From: JBBKWG01 sp037968835
Lineage (GTDB): Bacteria > Pseudomonadota > Alphaproteobacteria > Rhodobacterales > Rhodobacteraceae
Reading direction: 5' to 3'
Assembly (NCBI GenBank): GCA_037968835.1
Contig: JBBKWG010000180.1
Location: 1 to 17,831 of the forward strand
Length of the DNA stretch: 17,831 bases
Positions 6,525 through 13,275 of this stretch are shown here, piece after piece; position 1 is the first letter of the stretch, and every line of letters begins with the position of its first letter. Under the pieces are notes generated by a model. That model was not told where the DNA came from. It searched no databases and saw only the letters and a program-made list of their open reading frames with translations. Position numbers and translations under genes: made by a program.

Positions 6525-7211
6525 ATGAGCCAATATGCTATCCCGACGCCGCCGCAGGTCGCCTTGCCGATTGCTGGTAGCGACCTGACCTTTCCGGTTC
6601 ACCGCGTCTATTGCATCGGAAGAAATTATGCAGCTCACGCCGTCGAAATGGGCCACGATCCTGACCGAGAGGCACCATTTTTCTTCCAAAAGAACCCCAG
6701 CAACCTGGACCCTTCAGGAGAGTTTCCCTATCCGCCCCAGACGTCCGACGTGCATCATGAGATCGAAATGGCGGTGATGCTTAAATCGGGCGGCGAGAAT
6801 ATTTCTGTTGAAACCGCGCTTGATCACGTGTGGGGCTATGCCCTTTCGCTCGATATGACGCGACGTGATCTGCAGGGCGAACAAAAGAAGATGGGGCGCC
6901 CGTGGGAAATTGGCAAAGCCTTCGAGCGGTCGGCTCCGGTTGGCCCCGTCCATTCGGCGTCCGATGTCGGGCATCTCGACCAAGGGCGAGTGGCATTGAA
7001 AGTTAACGGAGAGTTGCGTCAGGAAGGCGATCTGAACCAGATGATCTGGAAGGTCCCCGAAATGATCTCGTATCTGTCCGAATACTTCGAATTGGCCGGT
7101 GGAGACGTTATCCTTTCGGGCACCCCCTCGGGAGTGGGGCCGGTCTCAAGAGGCGACGTCATGGAAGTTGCGATAGAGGGACTTGGAGAAATGCGGGTGA
7201 AGGTTCTCTGA
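6525..7211 (+). CDS. Fumarylacetoacetate hydrolase family protein (fumarylpyruvate hydrolase-like)
   Basis: A 228-residue cytoplasmic metal-dependent hydrolase/decarboxylase. Family marks are VYCIGRNYAAHA near the N-terminus, FFFQKNPSN, the metal ligands Glu79 and Glu81 in HHEIEMAV with Asp110 in SLDMTRRDLQ, the AKAFE-like stretch IGKAFERSAPVGP, and the C-terminal LSGTPSGVGP. The short single-domain length matches fumarylpyruvate hydrolases and acylpyruvases (FAHD1-like), which cleave 3-acylpyruvates. In gentisate degradation this gives fumarate and pyruvate. ATG 6525 is preceded by AAGGAGA at optimal distance. The gene is divergent from the GntR regulator and presumably controlled by the palindrome between them. 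No ring-cleaving dioxygenase or isomerase is in the window, so a gentisate role is only one possibility; oxaloacetate decarboxylase or another beta-diketone hydrolase activity is also possible. Confidence 0.88.
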   Translation: MSQYAIPTPPQVALPIAGSDLTFPVHRVYCIGRNYAAHAVEMGHDPDREAPFFFQKNPSNLDPSGEFPYPPQTSDVHHEIEMAVMLKSGGENISVETALDHVWGYALSLDMTRRDLQGEQKKMGRPWEIGKAFERSAPVGPVHSASDVGHLDQGRVALKVNGELRQEGDLNQMIWKVPEMISYLSEYFELAGGDVILSGTPSGVGPVSRGDVMEVAIEGLGEMRVKVL

Positions 7212-7269
7212 ATTGCGGACCGAAGGTCGGGAATGGCGCTTGTTGGTGCGCGTGACATAATTTCCGCCG

Positions 7270-7294
7270 GGAACCTACATCCCGAGATTGCGTT
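7270..7294 (+). promoter_or_regulatory. Candidate ECF-sigma promoter (GGAAC-N16-CGTT)
   Basis: GGAAC at 7270-7274 and CGTT at 7291-7294 are separated by exactly 16 nt. This matches the -35/-10 pattern of alphaproteobacterial ECF sigma factors of the EcfG general-stress type. Transcription would start near 7300, leaving a leader of about 30 nt before the SnoaL-like gene. The match is short and the element overlaps the inverted repeat at 7280-7320, so the two readings compete. Many Rhodobacterales are, to my recollection, without EcfG, so the sigma factor is uncertain. Confidence 0.35.
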
Positions 7295-7320
7295 TCTATG
7301 TTTTGAACGCAATTTCGGGA
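7280..7320 (+). promoter_or_regulatory. 15-bp inverted repeat ending in the Shine-Dalgarno of the SnoaL-like gene
   Basis: The arms at 7280-7294 and 7306-7320 pair over 15 positions, with a single G-U wobble in place of a Watson-Crick pair, around an 11-nt loop. The right arm ends in TCGGGA, which covers the first half of the ribosome binding site CGGGAGG (7316-7322). ACC at 7273-7275 could pair with the remaining GGT after a bulge. If transcription starts upstream of 7280, the fold would hide the ribosome binding site and might act as a thermosensor or other translational switch. Alternatively it ends the hydrolase transcript or binds a protein as DNA. Confidence 0.45.
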
Positions 7321-7328
7321 GGTCAGCC

Positions 7329-7724
7329 ATGTCTGTTCAGTCGAAACCCACCAAGGACGACGTCATCGCTCTTGAAAAATCCTACTGGGACGCGATGAAG
7401 ACTAAAGATGGAAAGCGCACCGCCAAACTGTCGGGCAAGCACGCCCTCGTAATGGGCGCGCAAGGTGTGATGAGCATTCCGAAAGACAAGATGGGCAAGA
7501 TGACGGAAGAGGGTAATTGGACGCTGGAATCCTATGCCTTCGATGATATTAACGTGTCCGTTCCTACCGCGGATGTAGCGATAATTGCTTATACCGTTCG
7601 GCAAAAGGTGACGATGGACGGCAAGACCCAGAATAAGCGGGCCGCCGAAAGTTCCACGTGGCTACGAGGCGACGACGGCTGGGAGTGCCACGCGCACAGC
7701 GAGACTTTTCTGATGGACGATTAG
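7329..7724 (+). CDS. SnoaL-like / NTF2-fold small protein (DUF4440-type)
   Basis: A 131-residue soluble protein starting MSVQSKPTKDDVIALEKSYW. The opening helix with a central Tyr-Trp and 'DAMKTKDGKRTAKLSG', followed by a strand (HALVMGAQGVMSI) and the late strands VAIIAYTVRQKVTMDG and ESSTWLRGDDGWECHAHSET, fit the cone-shaped NTF2/SnoaL fold of DUF4440-like proteins. These range from ketosteroid-isomerase relatives to non-enzymatic ligand binders. ATG 7329 is chosen over an in-frame upstream ATG at 7233 because CGGGAGG lies 6 nt before it and the upstream stretch is the structured leader. No catalytic residues can be assigned, so no function is given. It follows the hydrolase by 117 nt and may be separately expressed. 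Next come the convergent PAP2 gene and a possible weak terminator. Confidence 0.75.
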   Translation: MSVQSKPTKDDVIALEKSYWDAMKTKDGKRTAKLSGKHALVMGAQGVMSIPKDKMGKMTEEGNWTLESYAFDDINVSVPTADVAIIAYTVRQKVTMDGKTQNKRAAESSTWLRGDDGWECHAHSETFLMDD

Positions 7725-7765
7725 AGAATTTGCGCGAAGATCTCATTTTGGATCGCCGCCCACTT

Positions 7766-7784
7766 AGGGTGATACTACCTTTTT
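7766..7784 (+). terminator. Weak Rho-independent terminator-like element
   Basis: AGGGT (7766-7770) can pair with ACCTT (7777-7781), including one G-U pair, over a 6-nt loop. It runs into a five-T tract (7780-7784) between the convergent SnoaL-like and PAP2 genes. The stem is short, so efficiency would be low. The location between convergent genes is the main support. Confidence 0.3.
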
Positions 7785-7785
7785 A

Positions 7786-8502
7786 CTAGCTGCTTCGACT
7801 AGCCGGCTCAATTTGTCCGTGCCGCGCCATGCTGCGAGCTATAAGCCAGACACCAAGGGCCCACGCCGCACCGAGGGCCCATCCGGCCAAAACGTCCGAT
7901 GGCCAGTGCACACCGAGAAATACTCTGCTGATGCCGACAAGTATGGTGAGGAGCGTGGCGACAGCGATGTAGAACACTCTCATCCTGGGATCCGTCTCCG
8001 TGCGGGCAAGCATCACTGCGAGTGTCAGATACGTTACGGCGGCCATCATCGAATGGCCTGAAGGAAACGAGGCTGTCGCCACCTCGACTCCGTGGGGGAC
8101 GAGGTCCGGGCGCGGCCTCGAGAACCCGAATTTGGCAAGATATGAGAGAGCTTGTCCGCCAACGATCGCAACAGCAAGGAAAAGTGCCGACGCACGCTGC
8201 CCGCGTAGAACTAGATAAATCAGAACCGACAGTGAAATCAGCGTTAAGACGACAACGCCGCCGAGCGCCGTAATATCGCGCATAGCGATCTCTATCTCCC
8301 TCCCACCAATCGGGTTGGTAGGATCGCCGGGTGTGCGCAATGCCAGTAAAACGGCCTCGTCAAACGAGCGCAGATCGCCCTCCAGCATTTCCTCCGCAAG
8401 CGACACGAATGCCCAAAGCGCGCCAGCGATGAAAAGTAGGATTATCAGGGTCACGGTCTCGATCCGGTGAGACACCTCAGTGAGGATTGGAGGTAGCCGC
8501 AT
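7786..8502 (-). CDS. PAP2-family membrane phosphatase
   Basis: A 238-residue integral membrane phosphatase of the phosphatidic-acid-phosphatase type 2 superfamily. All three active-site motifs are visible: KFGFSRPRP (124-132, the KX6RP motif), PSGH (147-150, with the proton-transferring His150) and SRVFLGVHWPSD (192-203, with nucleophile His199). Hydrophobic segments near residues 16-36, 82-100, 104-121, 150-167, 176-192 and 205-222 give the usual six-helix layout. Substrates in the family include undecaprenyl diphosphate, phosphatidylglycerol phosphate and phosphatidate, and these motifs cannot separate them. ATG 8502 is preferred over the in-frame ATG at 8529 because AAGGGGA sits 5 nt before it. 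It faces the SnoaL-like gene and is followed upstream by a 219-nt gap. Context suggests no pathway. Confidence 0.88.
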   Translation of the reverse strand: MRLPPILTEVSHRIETVTLIILLFIAGALWAFVSLAEEMLEGDLRSFDEAVLLALRTPGDPTNPIGGREIEIAMRDITALGGVVVLTLISLSVLIYLVLRGQRASALFLAVAIVGGQALSYLAKFGFSRPRPDLVPHGVEVATASFPSGHSMMAAVTYLTLAVMLARTETDPRMRVFYIAVATLLTILVGISRVFLGVHWPSDVLAGWALGAAWALGVWLIARSMARHGQIEPASRSS

Positions 8503-8721
8503 CAGATTCCCCTTGGACCAACTCAACAAAATGTAGCAGAAATGGCCCGCGGCAAGCCCATCGCGCTGGCAATCTGAGAAATCTGCCCACAGCTATACGC
8601 TGTTGAAACGTTGAGATCAGATAAATGCATCCAACAGATTGGAGGCACGAGCGCGAGTTTCACTTCGCCCTCGATATTCCAGAGCGACGCAGTCGGAAAG
8701 CTGAAAGAGGAAGTGTCACGC

Positions 8722-9594
8722 TCAACCGGGGTTGCGACCGGAAATCACCCAAGAAGAGGTTGGGACCCAGATGCCGGCGTCGTCAATTTCCTGAGCTTCA
8801 AAGAACTCGCGCATCTCGGTCTCAATTTCGGCGCGTTTGGCGTTGGCAAGCTCTTCTCCCGCCTCGCGGAAAACCTCTCCTGCCGGACCAATTGCCAGAG
8901 CGAACGCGATGCATTCTTCCGGCGTAGTGCCCACCATTATTTTCTCGTCGACGCGGGTAAATGTAACGTCCTCATAACCAGCGCTTTTCATCATAATGCC
9001 AGCGGTTTCCTGATTTCCCATAGAAAACGGACCTGGGCCGCAAGTGTCGGCGTCTTCGCCAGGGGGCGGCAAATATCGCAAGGCGATGTCTCTGGCGGCT
9101 TGCCAGGCCGGATTGTCCTCACGTCGACGCCAGACGATATGGGTCATCAGGCCGCCCGGTTTCAGCGCCAGACGCATGCGACGCAGGGCCGCGACAGGGT
9201 TGGTGAAAAACATGGTCCCAAAGCGCGCAACGACATAGTCGAACTCATTCAGGGGTAACGCAATTTCCGCATCCCCCCGACGAAACTCCACATTCGCAAG
9301 ACCGTTTGTAGCGGCGTCCTTGCGGCCTTCTTTCAGGAAAGCGTCGACGCAGTCGATGCCGACCACGCGGCCCTCCTTGCCGACCATCTCGGCCACCTGC
9401 AACGACATGTCACCCCAGCCGCAGCCGACATCAAGGACTGACATTCCCTTCTTGATCGGCAGGTCAGGAATCACGGCCGCCGAATGACGAGACAAGCCGC
9501 CCTGCAGGATGTGGCGGTATTTGGAGAATTTTGGTTCAAGAACCGCGTTCCAGAACTGCACGAATTCAGTGTCGTTTGAGTTGTCTCGTGCCAT
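8722..9594 (-). CDS. Class I SAM-dependent methyltransferase
   Basis: A 290-residue cytoplasmic methyltransferase with a Rossmann-like fold. Motif I is VLDVGCGWGD (about 53-62, binding S-adenosylmethionine). The acidic ribose-binding residue is Asp81 in VVGIDCVD, then comes RRGDAEIALP (motif II region), and the post-motif LKPGGLMTHIVWRRRED is the usual fifth-strand loop. It resembles UbiE/COQ5- and arsenite-methyltransferase-like families in the core, but the C-terminal 130 residues (PPPGEDADTCGPGPFSMGN onward) belong to a cap typical of a roseobacter/rhizobial family of unknown substrate. ATG 9594 is supported by GGGAG 7-8 nt upstream. It is monocistronic, 219 nt from PAP2 and divergent from fnrL. 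Small-molecule, not nucleic acid, methylation is likely, but the substrate is not determined. Confidence 0.88.
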   Translation of the reverse strand: MARDNSNDTEFVQFWNAVLEPKFSKYRHILQGGLSRHSAAVIPDLPIKKGMSVLDVGCGWGDMSLQVAEMVGKEGRVVGIDCVDAFLKEGRKDAATNGLANVEFRRGDAEIALPLNEFDYVVARFGTMFFTNPVAALRRMRLALKPGGLMTHIVWRRREDNPAWQAARDIALRYLPPPGEDADTCGPGPFSMGNQETAGIMMKSAGYEDVTFTRVDEKIMVGTTPEECIAFALAIGPAGEVFREAGEELANAKRAEIETEMREFFEAQEIDDAGIWVPTSSWVISGRNPG

Positions 9595-9899
9595 GGTCCA
9601 CTCCCGTTTGTCCGGAACGTTATCACGTGCGCGGCCAAACCCAAAACGCGTTCGCAGCCTTGCAAAACCGAGTGATTTCTTAGTTCGTCAATTGCCAATC
9701 ATGTCCGCGGCCAAAGAAGAACACTTTCGAATCGCTCAAGTGGATGAGTTCGTTCCGGTGAAACTGGTCGAGTTCTGATTATCTTTGGTTCCGAGTTTCG
9801 GCGACTACATGTGGTGACAAGTGCCATGGGCATCCAGTGAGATCGCTGTTAGCGGAAACCAGACGTATCCGTCGGGACGAATTGATGTAAGTTGGCAGA
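9595..9899. other. Intergenic region between methyltransferase and fnrL
   Basis: These 305 nt hold the divergent promoters of the methyltransferase and fnrL genes. I see no convincing gene. The only notable open frame is a 25-codon one starting at the ATG near 9701 and ending in TGA at 9778; it has no Shine-Dalgarno and is not supported. A half-matching FNR motif TTGATGTAAGTTGG lies just before fnrL but its second half does not fit the consensus. No clear -35/-10 pair was found. Confidence 0.5.
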
Positions 9900-10622
9900 A
9901 TGCAAAGCAAGACACTCATCTCAAAGAACTGCGAATCCTGCCCGATCCGGCATCGGGCCGTCTGTGCAAGTTGCGAAGCCGACGAATTGAAGCGGTTGGA
10001 GGCCATCAAATATTATCGAACCTATGACGCCGGTCAGACCATCATGTGGCGCGGCGACAGGATGGAATTCGTCGCATCCGTGGTGTCGGGGACGGCCACT
10101 ATCGAGCATTTGACCGAAGATGGTCGCAAGCAGACATCGGGTCTTTTGTTTCCCTCCGATTTTATTGGCCGACCGGGACGGGATGTGGCGGTTTATGATG
10201 TGGTCGCGGTGACCGACGTGACGCTGTGCTGCTTCCGGCGGCAACAGTTCGAGGATCTCATCGACACGACACCGCATATTGCTCAGCGCATGCTCGAAAT
10301 GGCCTTGGACGAACTGGATTCCGCGCGCGATTGGATGTTCCTGCTGGGACGGAAAACCGCGCGCGAAAGGATTGCCAGCTTTCTGATGCTGATCGAGCGA
10401 AGAGCAACGGCACCCGGACTGAGCATCGGCGCATCTTCAAGTCAGATCGAGTTGCCGCTGACCCGCGCAGCTATGTCAGATTTTCTGGGTCTAACGCTGG
10501 AAACCGTAAGCCGTCAGTTTTCAAAGTTGAAGAATGAGGGCCTGATCCGACTTGAAGGTAAAAGGCTGGTAACGATCGTCGATACCGCTGCCCTAAAGGA
10601 AGCGGCGGGCGAGATGGCGTGA
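9900..10622 (+). CDS. fnrL: FNR-type oxygen-sensing regulator FnrL
   Basis: A 240-residue Crp/Fnr-family activator of low-oxygen genes. The N-terminus carries CESCPIRHRAVCASC (Cys11, 14, 22, 25), and a further cysteine pair lies at 110-111. Cys11/14/22 plus Cys110 match, with a constant offset of three, the four ligands of the oxygen-labile 4Fe-4S cluster in Rhodobacter sphaeroides FnrL. A cyclic-nucleotide-like beta-barrel follows, then a dimerisation helix (QRMLEMALDELDSARDWMFL) and a helix-turn-helix LTRAAMSDFLGLTLETVSRQ whose E..SR residues recognise TTGAT half-sites. Oxygen destroys the cluster and inactivates the protein. Boxes matching its target stand before the ccoN and ccoG operons in this window. 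ATG 9900 has a weak ribosome binding site. It converges on the stress-protein gene with only 6 nt between stops. Confidence 0.95.
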   Translation: MQSKTLISKNCESCPIRHRAVCASCEADELKRLEAIKYYRTYDAGQTIMWRGDRMEFVASVVSGTATIEHLTEDGRKQTSGLLFPSDFIGRPGRDVAVYDVVAVTDVTLCCFRRQQFEDLIDTTPHIAQRMLEMALDELDSARDWMFLLGRKTARERIASFLMLIERRATAPGLSIGASSSQIELPLTRAAMSDFLGLTLETVSRQFSKLKNEGLIRLEGKRLVTIVDTAALKEAAGEMA

Positions 10623-10628
10623 TAACGC

Positions 10629-11468
10629 TCAGTGCGCCATGAGAACCGGAACTTTCGCGATCCGCAAAATCGAACGTGTCACGCCCCCTATGACGGCTTC
10701 CCTCAGACGGGAGTGCCCATACGCCCCCATCACCAAGACGTCCGCGCCGCGTTCCAGCGCGTGTTGGGATAGCTGATGGCCGATGTCGGTTTGCGTTCTT
10801 GCGGCGACCGCGATTTCGACTTTCGCCCCGTGCCGCGCAAGCAACTGGGCTAATCTGCCACCGGGATCGGAACGGTCGGAACCGTGCAGCGGCGGATCAA
10901 TGATACAGATCTCGGTCAGGTCGGCACCTGTCACAAGGGGCAGGGCAGCGCGACACGCGGCCAGAGCCTCGTCGCCGTCATCCCAGGCAATCAACAGTCG
11001 GGACAGCGGGCCATTCATTTCGATCCCTTCCGGAATCACCAACACCGCAACGTCGGCCCCGAACAGGCAGGCTTCAAACGCGGCGACATCTAGTCGGTTG
11101 CTCGCGCCTTGAAGCGGCAATGGCAGAACGACGACATCAAAGAATCGCATGTGATCTGCCAGAAACGGCTCTAGCCCGTTCGCCATTACGGTGACAGCCT
11201 CGACGTCCCACTCGATGTCTTCCTTCGCCAGTCTTGCCCTGACCTTTTCCTCGATGGCGGCTGAATCCAGCTGAGCATTCTCAAGATTGCTTTGTATGGC
11301 AATGGCTTGCACGCCGGCATAGTAAAATCCCGGATCCGTATCGTCGACACCAACGCAGGCGACATGCAGATGTGCGCCCCATTGCCGAGCCGCTGCGATT
11401 GCCCACTCAAGCGCGTGATCTGGTGCCATGGGATCGTGGATGAAGGTCGCTAACGTCTTGTAGGGCAT
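10629..11468 (-). CDS. Tandem-domain universal stress protein (UspA family)
   Basis: A 279-residue cytoplasmic protein made of two Usp folds, about residues 1-150 and 150-279. The first begins MPYKTLATFIHDPMAPDHAL and the second LLIAWDDGDEALAACRAALP. Only the second keeps the nucleotide-binding glycine pattern, in VLVMGAYGHSRLREAVIGG (G-x2-G-x9-G, followed by V-T). The first has LPLPLQGASNRLDVAAFEAC in its place. So one ATP site per chain is expected. ATG 11468 has AGGAAGGA 6-7 nt upstream. The gene is divergent from ccoN, with two FNR boxes between, one 55 nt from this start. Genes for such proteins are often found beside fnrL and cbb3 oxidase genes in Rhodobacterales, suggesting a role in microaerobic or energy-stress survival. 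The exact activity is unknown. Confidence 0.9.
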   Translation of the reverse strand: MPYKTLATFIHDPMAPDHALEWAIAAARQWGAHLHVACVGVDDTDPGFYYAGVQAIAIQSNLENAQLDSAAIEEKVRARLAKEDIEWDVEAVTVMANGLEPFLADHMRFFDVVVLPLPLQGASNRLDVAAFEACLFGADVAVLVIPEGIEMNGPLSRLLIAWDDGDEALAACRAALPLVTGADLTEICIIDPPLHGSDRSDPGGRLAQLLARHGAKVEIAVAARTQTDIGHQLSQHALERGADVLVMGAYGHSRLREAVIGGVTRSILRIAKVPVLMAH

Positions 11469-11523
11469 CTTTTGTCCTTCCTGGGCAATAGGCCGGTTTT
11501 GCGCCCGCCATGCCGAGTCGTCT

Positions 11524-11537
11524 TTGATCTAACTCAA
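11524..11537. promoter_or_regulatory. FNR box 1 (usp-proximal)
   Basis: TTGATctaaCTCAA matches the FNR/FixK consensus TTGAY-N4-RTCAA with one deviation (C for the purine in the second half). It is 55 nt upstream of the stress-protein start. A class II promoter there would place the transcript start about 20 nt before the ATG. FnrL is encoded two genes away. Confidence 0.65.
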
Positions 11538-11558
11538 TCCGTTGGGTCGCGAATTTTA

Positions 11559-11572
11559 TTGACCCAGATCAA
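11559..11572. promoter_or_regulatory. FNR box 2 (ccoN-proximal)
   Basis: TTGACccagATCAA fits TTGAY-N4-RTCAA fully. It lies 90 nt upstream of the ccoN ATG. With the box centred at -41.5, transcription would start near 11607, leaving a leader of about 55 nt. Activation of ccoNOQP by FnrL at low oxygen is established in relatives. Confidence 0.85.
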
Positions 11573-11662
11573 GGTGACCCCGGTCAGGTCTTGTCAAAAC
11601 CCCAGCACGAACAGGTGACGCGGCTTGGTTAACGGTCGCGACGAAAAGTGAGGGACATATCC

Positions 11663-13261
11663 ATGTTGAATTTCGCGAAGCTCGGGATTCTGGGCCTGAT
11701 ATTCTTGTTTGCGGCGCTTGCTGCAAACTGGGGTCGCGATCTGGCCTATCAGGTGCACGCGCTGATTATCATGGCAGTGGCGGGCGGGATGTTCGTTTGG
11801 GTCCTTCGGCAGACTGAGGAACCGCAACCGAACATCGACGCAAGCGGCTACATGGATGGCGTTGTGCGCGCTGGCGTCCTTGCCACCGGTTTCTGGGGCG
11901 TCGTCGGTTTTCTGGTCGGCGTCTTCATCGCGCTGCAACTTGCGTTCCCGGTTCTCAACTTTGAATGGGCGCAACCGTTCGCGAACTTCGGCAGACTGCG
12001 CCCGTTGCATACTTCTGCGGTGATTTTCGCTTTCGGCGGAAACGCGTTGATAATGTCCTCGTTCTACATCGTTCAACGTACGTGCGGCGCGCGGCTATGG
12101 GGCGGCAACCTCGCTTGGTTCGTGTTCTGGGGATACAACCTCTTTATCGTTCTGGCGGCGACCGGCTACCTTTTGGGGTCGACGCAGTCCAAGGAATACG
12201 CCGAGCCCGAGTGGTACGTCGATATCTGGCTGACGATTGTCTGGGTCGCGTTTCTCGCGGTCTATATGGGGACTCTGTTCACCCGGCGGGAGCGTCACAT
12301 TTACGTGGCCAACTGGTTCCTGCTGAGCTTCATAGTGACTGTCGCGCTGCTTCACATCGTCAACAACATTTCGATCCCGGTCTCTATCTGGGGTTCGAAG
12401 TCGGTCCAGTTGTTCGCCGGGGTTCAAGACGCCATGACCCAGTGGTGGTATGGTCACAACGCGGTCGGTTTCTTCCTGACCGCAGGCTTCCTCGGGATGA
12501 TGTACTATTTCGTTCCCAAGCAGGCCGGACGCCCGATCTATTCATATAAACTCAGCATCATCCATTTCTGGGCGCTGATCTTCCTATATATCTGGGCCGG
12601 TCCGCACCATCTGCACTACACCGCTCTGCCGGACTGGGCATCAACGCTTGGCATGGTATTTTCGGTTATCCTTTGGATGCCGTCCTGGGGTGGAATGATC
12701 AACGGGTTGATGACCCTGCAAGGTGCCTGGGACAAGCTCAGAACCGATCCGATCATCCGCATGATGGTCGTCAGCCTCGCATTCTACGGCATGTCGACCT
12801 TCGAGGGTCCGATGATGTCGATCCGTGCGGTGAATTCGCTCAGCCATTACACCGACTGGACGATCGGGCATGTGCATTCCGGCGCTCTGGGCTGGAACGG
12901 CATGATTACGTTCGGCGCTCTGTACTTCCTGACACCGAGACTTTGGGGCAGGGCACAGATGTATTCGATGTCGGCGATCAACTGGCATTTTTGGTTGGCC
13001 ACCATCGGCATCGTTCTCTACGCCTCTTCGATGTGGGTGACCGGCATCATGGAGGGCCTGATGTGGCGTGAAGTCGATGCGCAGGGCTTCCTTGTGAACA
13101 GCTTCGCCGACACCGTGAGTGCGAAATTCCCGATGTATGTCGTGCGCGCGCTTGGCGGAATTTTGTACCTCACCGGCGGGATCATCATGGTGTGGAATAT
13201 GTGGATGACCATTCGCGGGGGACAAAAAGTGTCCGCTCCCGTCGGCGTTCCGGCAGAGTGA
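11663..13261 (+). CDS. ccoN: cbb3-type cytochrome c oxidase subunit I
   Basis: This is the catalytic membrane subunit of the high-affinity cbb3 oxidase, which reduces O2 to water and pumps protons. The 532-residue protein has 12 or more membrane segments. Ligands line up with the Pseudomonas stutzeri structure at constant offset: His116 (low-spin haem b) in RPLHTSAV; His265, His315 and His316 (CuB) in YGHNAVGF and AGPHHLHY; Tyr309 cross-linked to a CuB histidine; His403 (haem b3) and His405 (haem b) in GHVHSG. The conserved run WYGHNAVGFFLTAGFLGMMY is diagnostic. ATG 11663 is preceded by AGGGA 7 nt upstream; an in-frame GTG at 11648 is less likely. It is the first gene of ccoNOQP, divergent from the stress-protein gene and under FNR box 2. 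Confidence 0.98.
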   Translation: MLNFAKLGILGLIFLFAALAANWGRDLAYQVHALIIMAVAGGMFVWVLRQTEEPQPNIDASGYMDGVVRAGVLATGFWGVVGFLVGVFIALQLAFPVLNFEWAQPFANFGRLRPLHTSAVIFAFGGNALIMSSFYIVQRTCGARLWGGNLAWFVFWGYNLFIVLAATGYLLGSTQSKEYAEPEWYVDIWLTIVWVAFLAVYMGTLFTRRERHIYVANWFLLSFIVTVALLHIVNNISIPVSIWGSKSVQLFAGVQDAMTQWWYGHNAVGFFLTAGFLGMMYYFVPKQAGRPIYSYKLSIIHFWALIFLYIWAGPHHLHYTALPDWASTLGMVFSVILWMPSWGGMINGLMTLQGAWDKLRTDPIIRMMVVSLAFYGMSTFEGPMMSIRAVNSLSHYTDWTIGHVHSGALGWNGMITFGALYFLTPRLWGRAQMYSMSAINWHFWLATIGIVLYASSMWVTGIMEGLMWREVDAQGFLVNSFADTVSAKFPMYVVRALGGILYLTGGIIMVWNMWMTIRGGQKVSAPVGVPAE

Positions 13262-13275
13262 AGGTACCAAAACAA

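Noticed and set aside
8611..9258. A 215-codon plus-strand frame opposite the methyltransferase gene
   Set aside because: The minus strand carries clear methyltransferase motifs; the plus frame has no recognisable domain or ribosome binding site.
9701..9778. A 25-codon open frame between the methyltransferase and fnrL genes
   Set aside because: No Shine-Dalgarno, no recognisable sequence and a length expected by chance.
9879..9892. A possible FNR box TTGATGTAAGTTGG just before fnrL (autoregulation)
   Set aside because: Only the first half-site matches; the second half (GTTGG) departs from RTCAA at several positions and the site is very close to the start codon.
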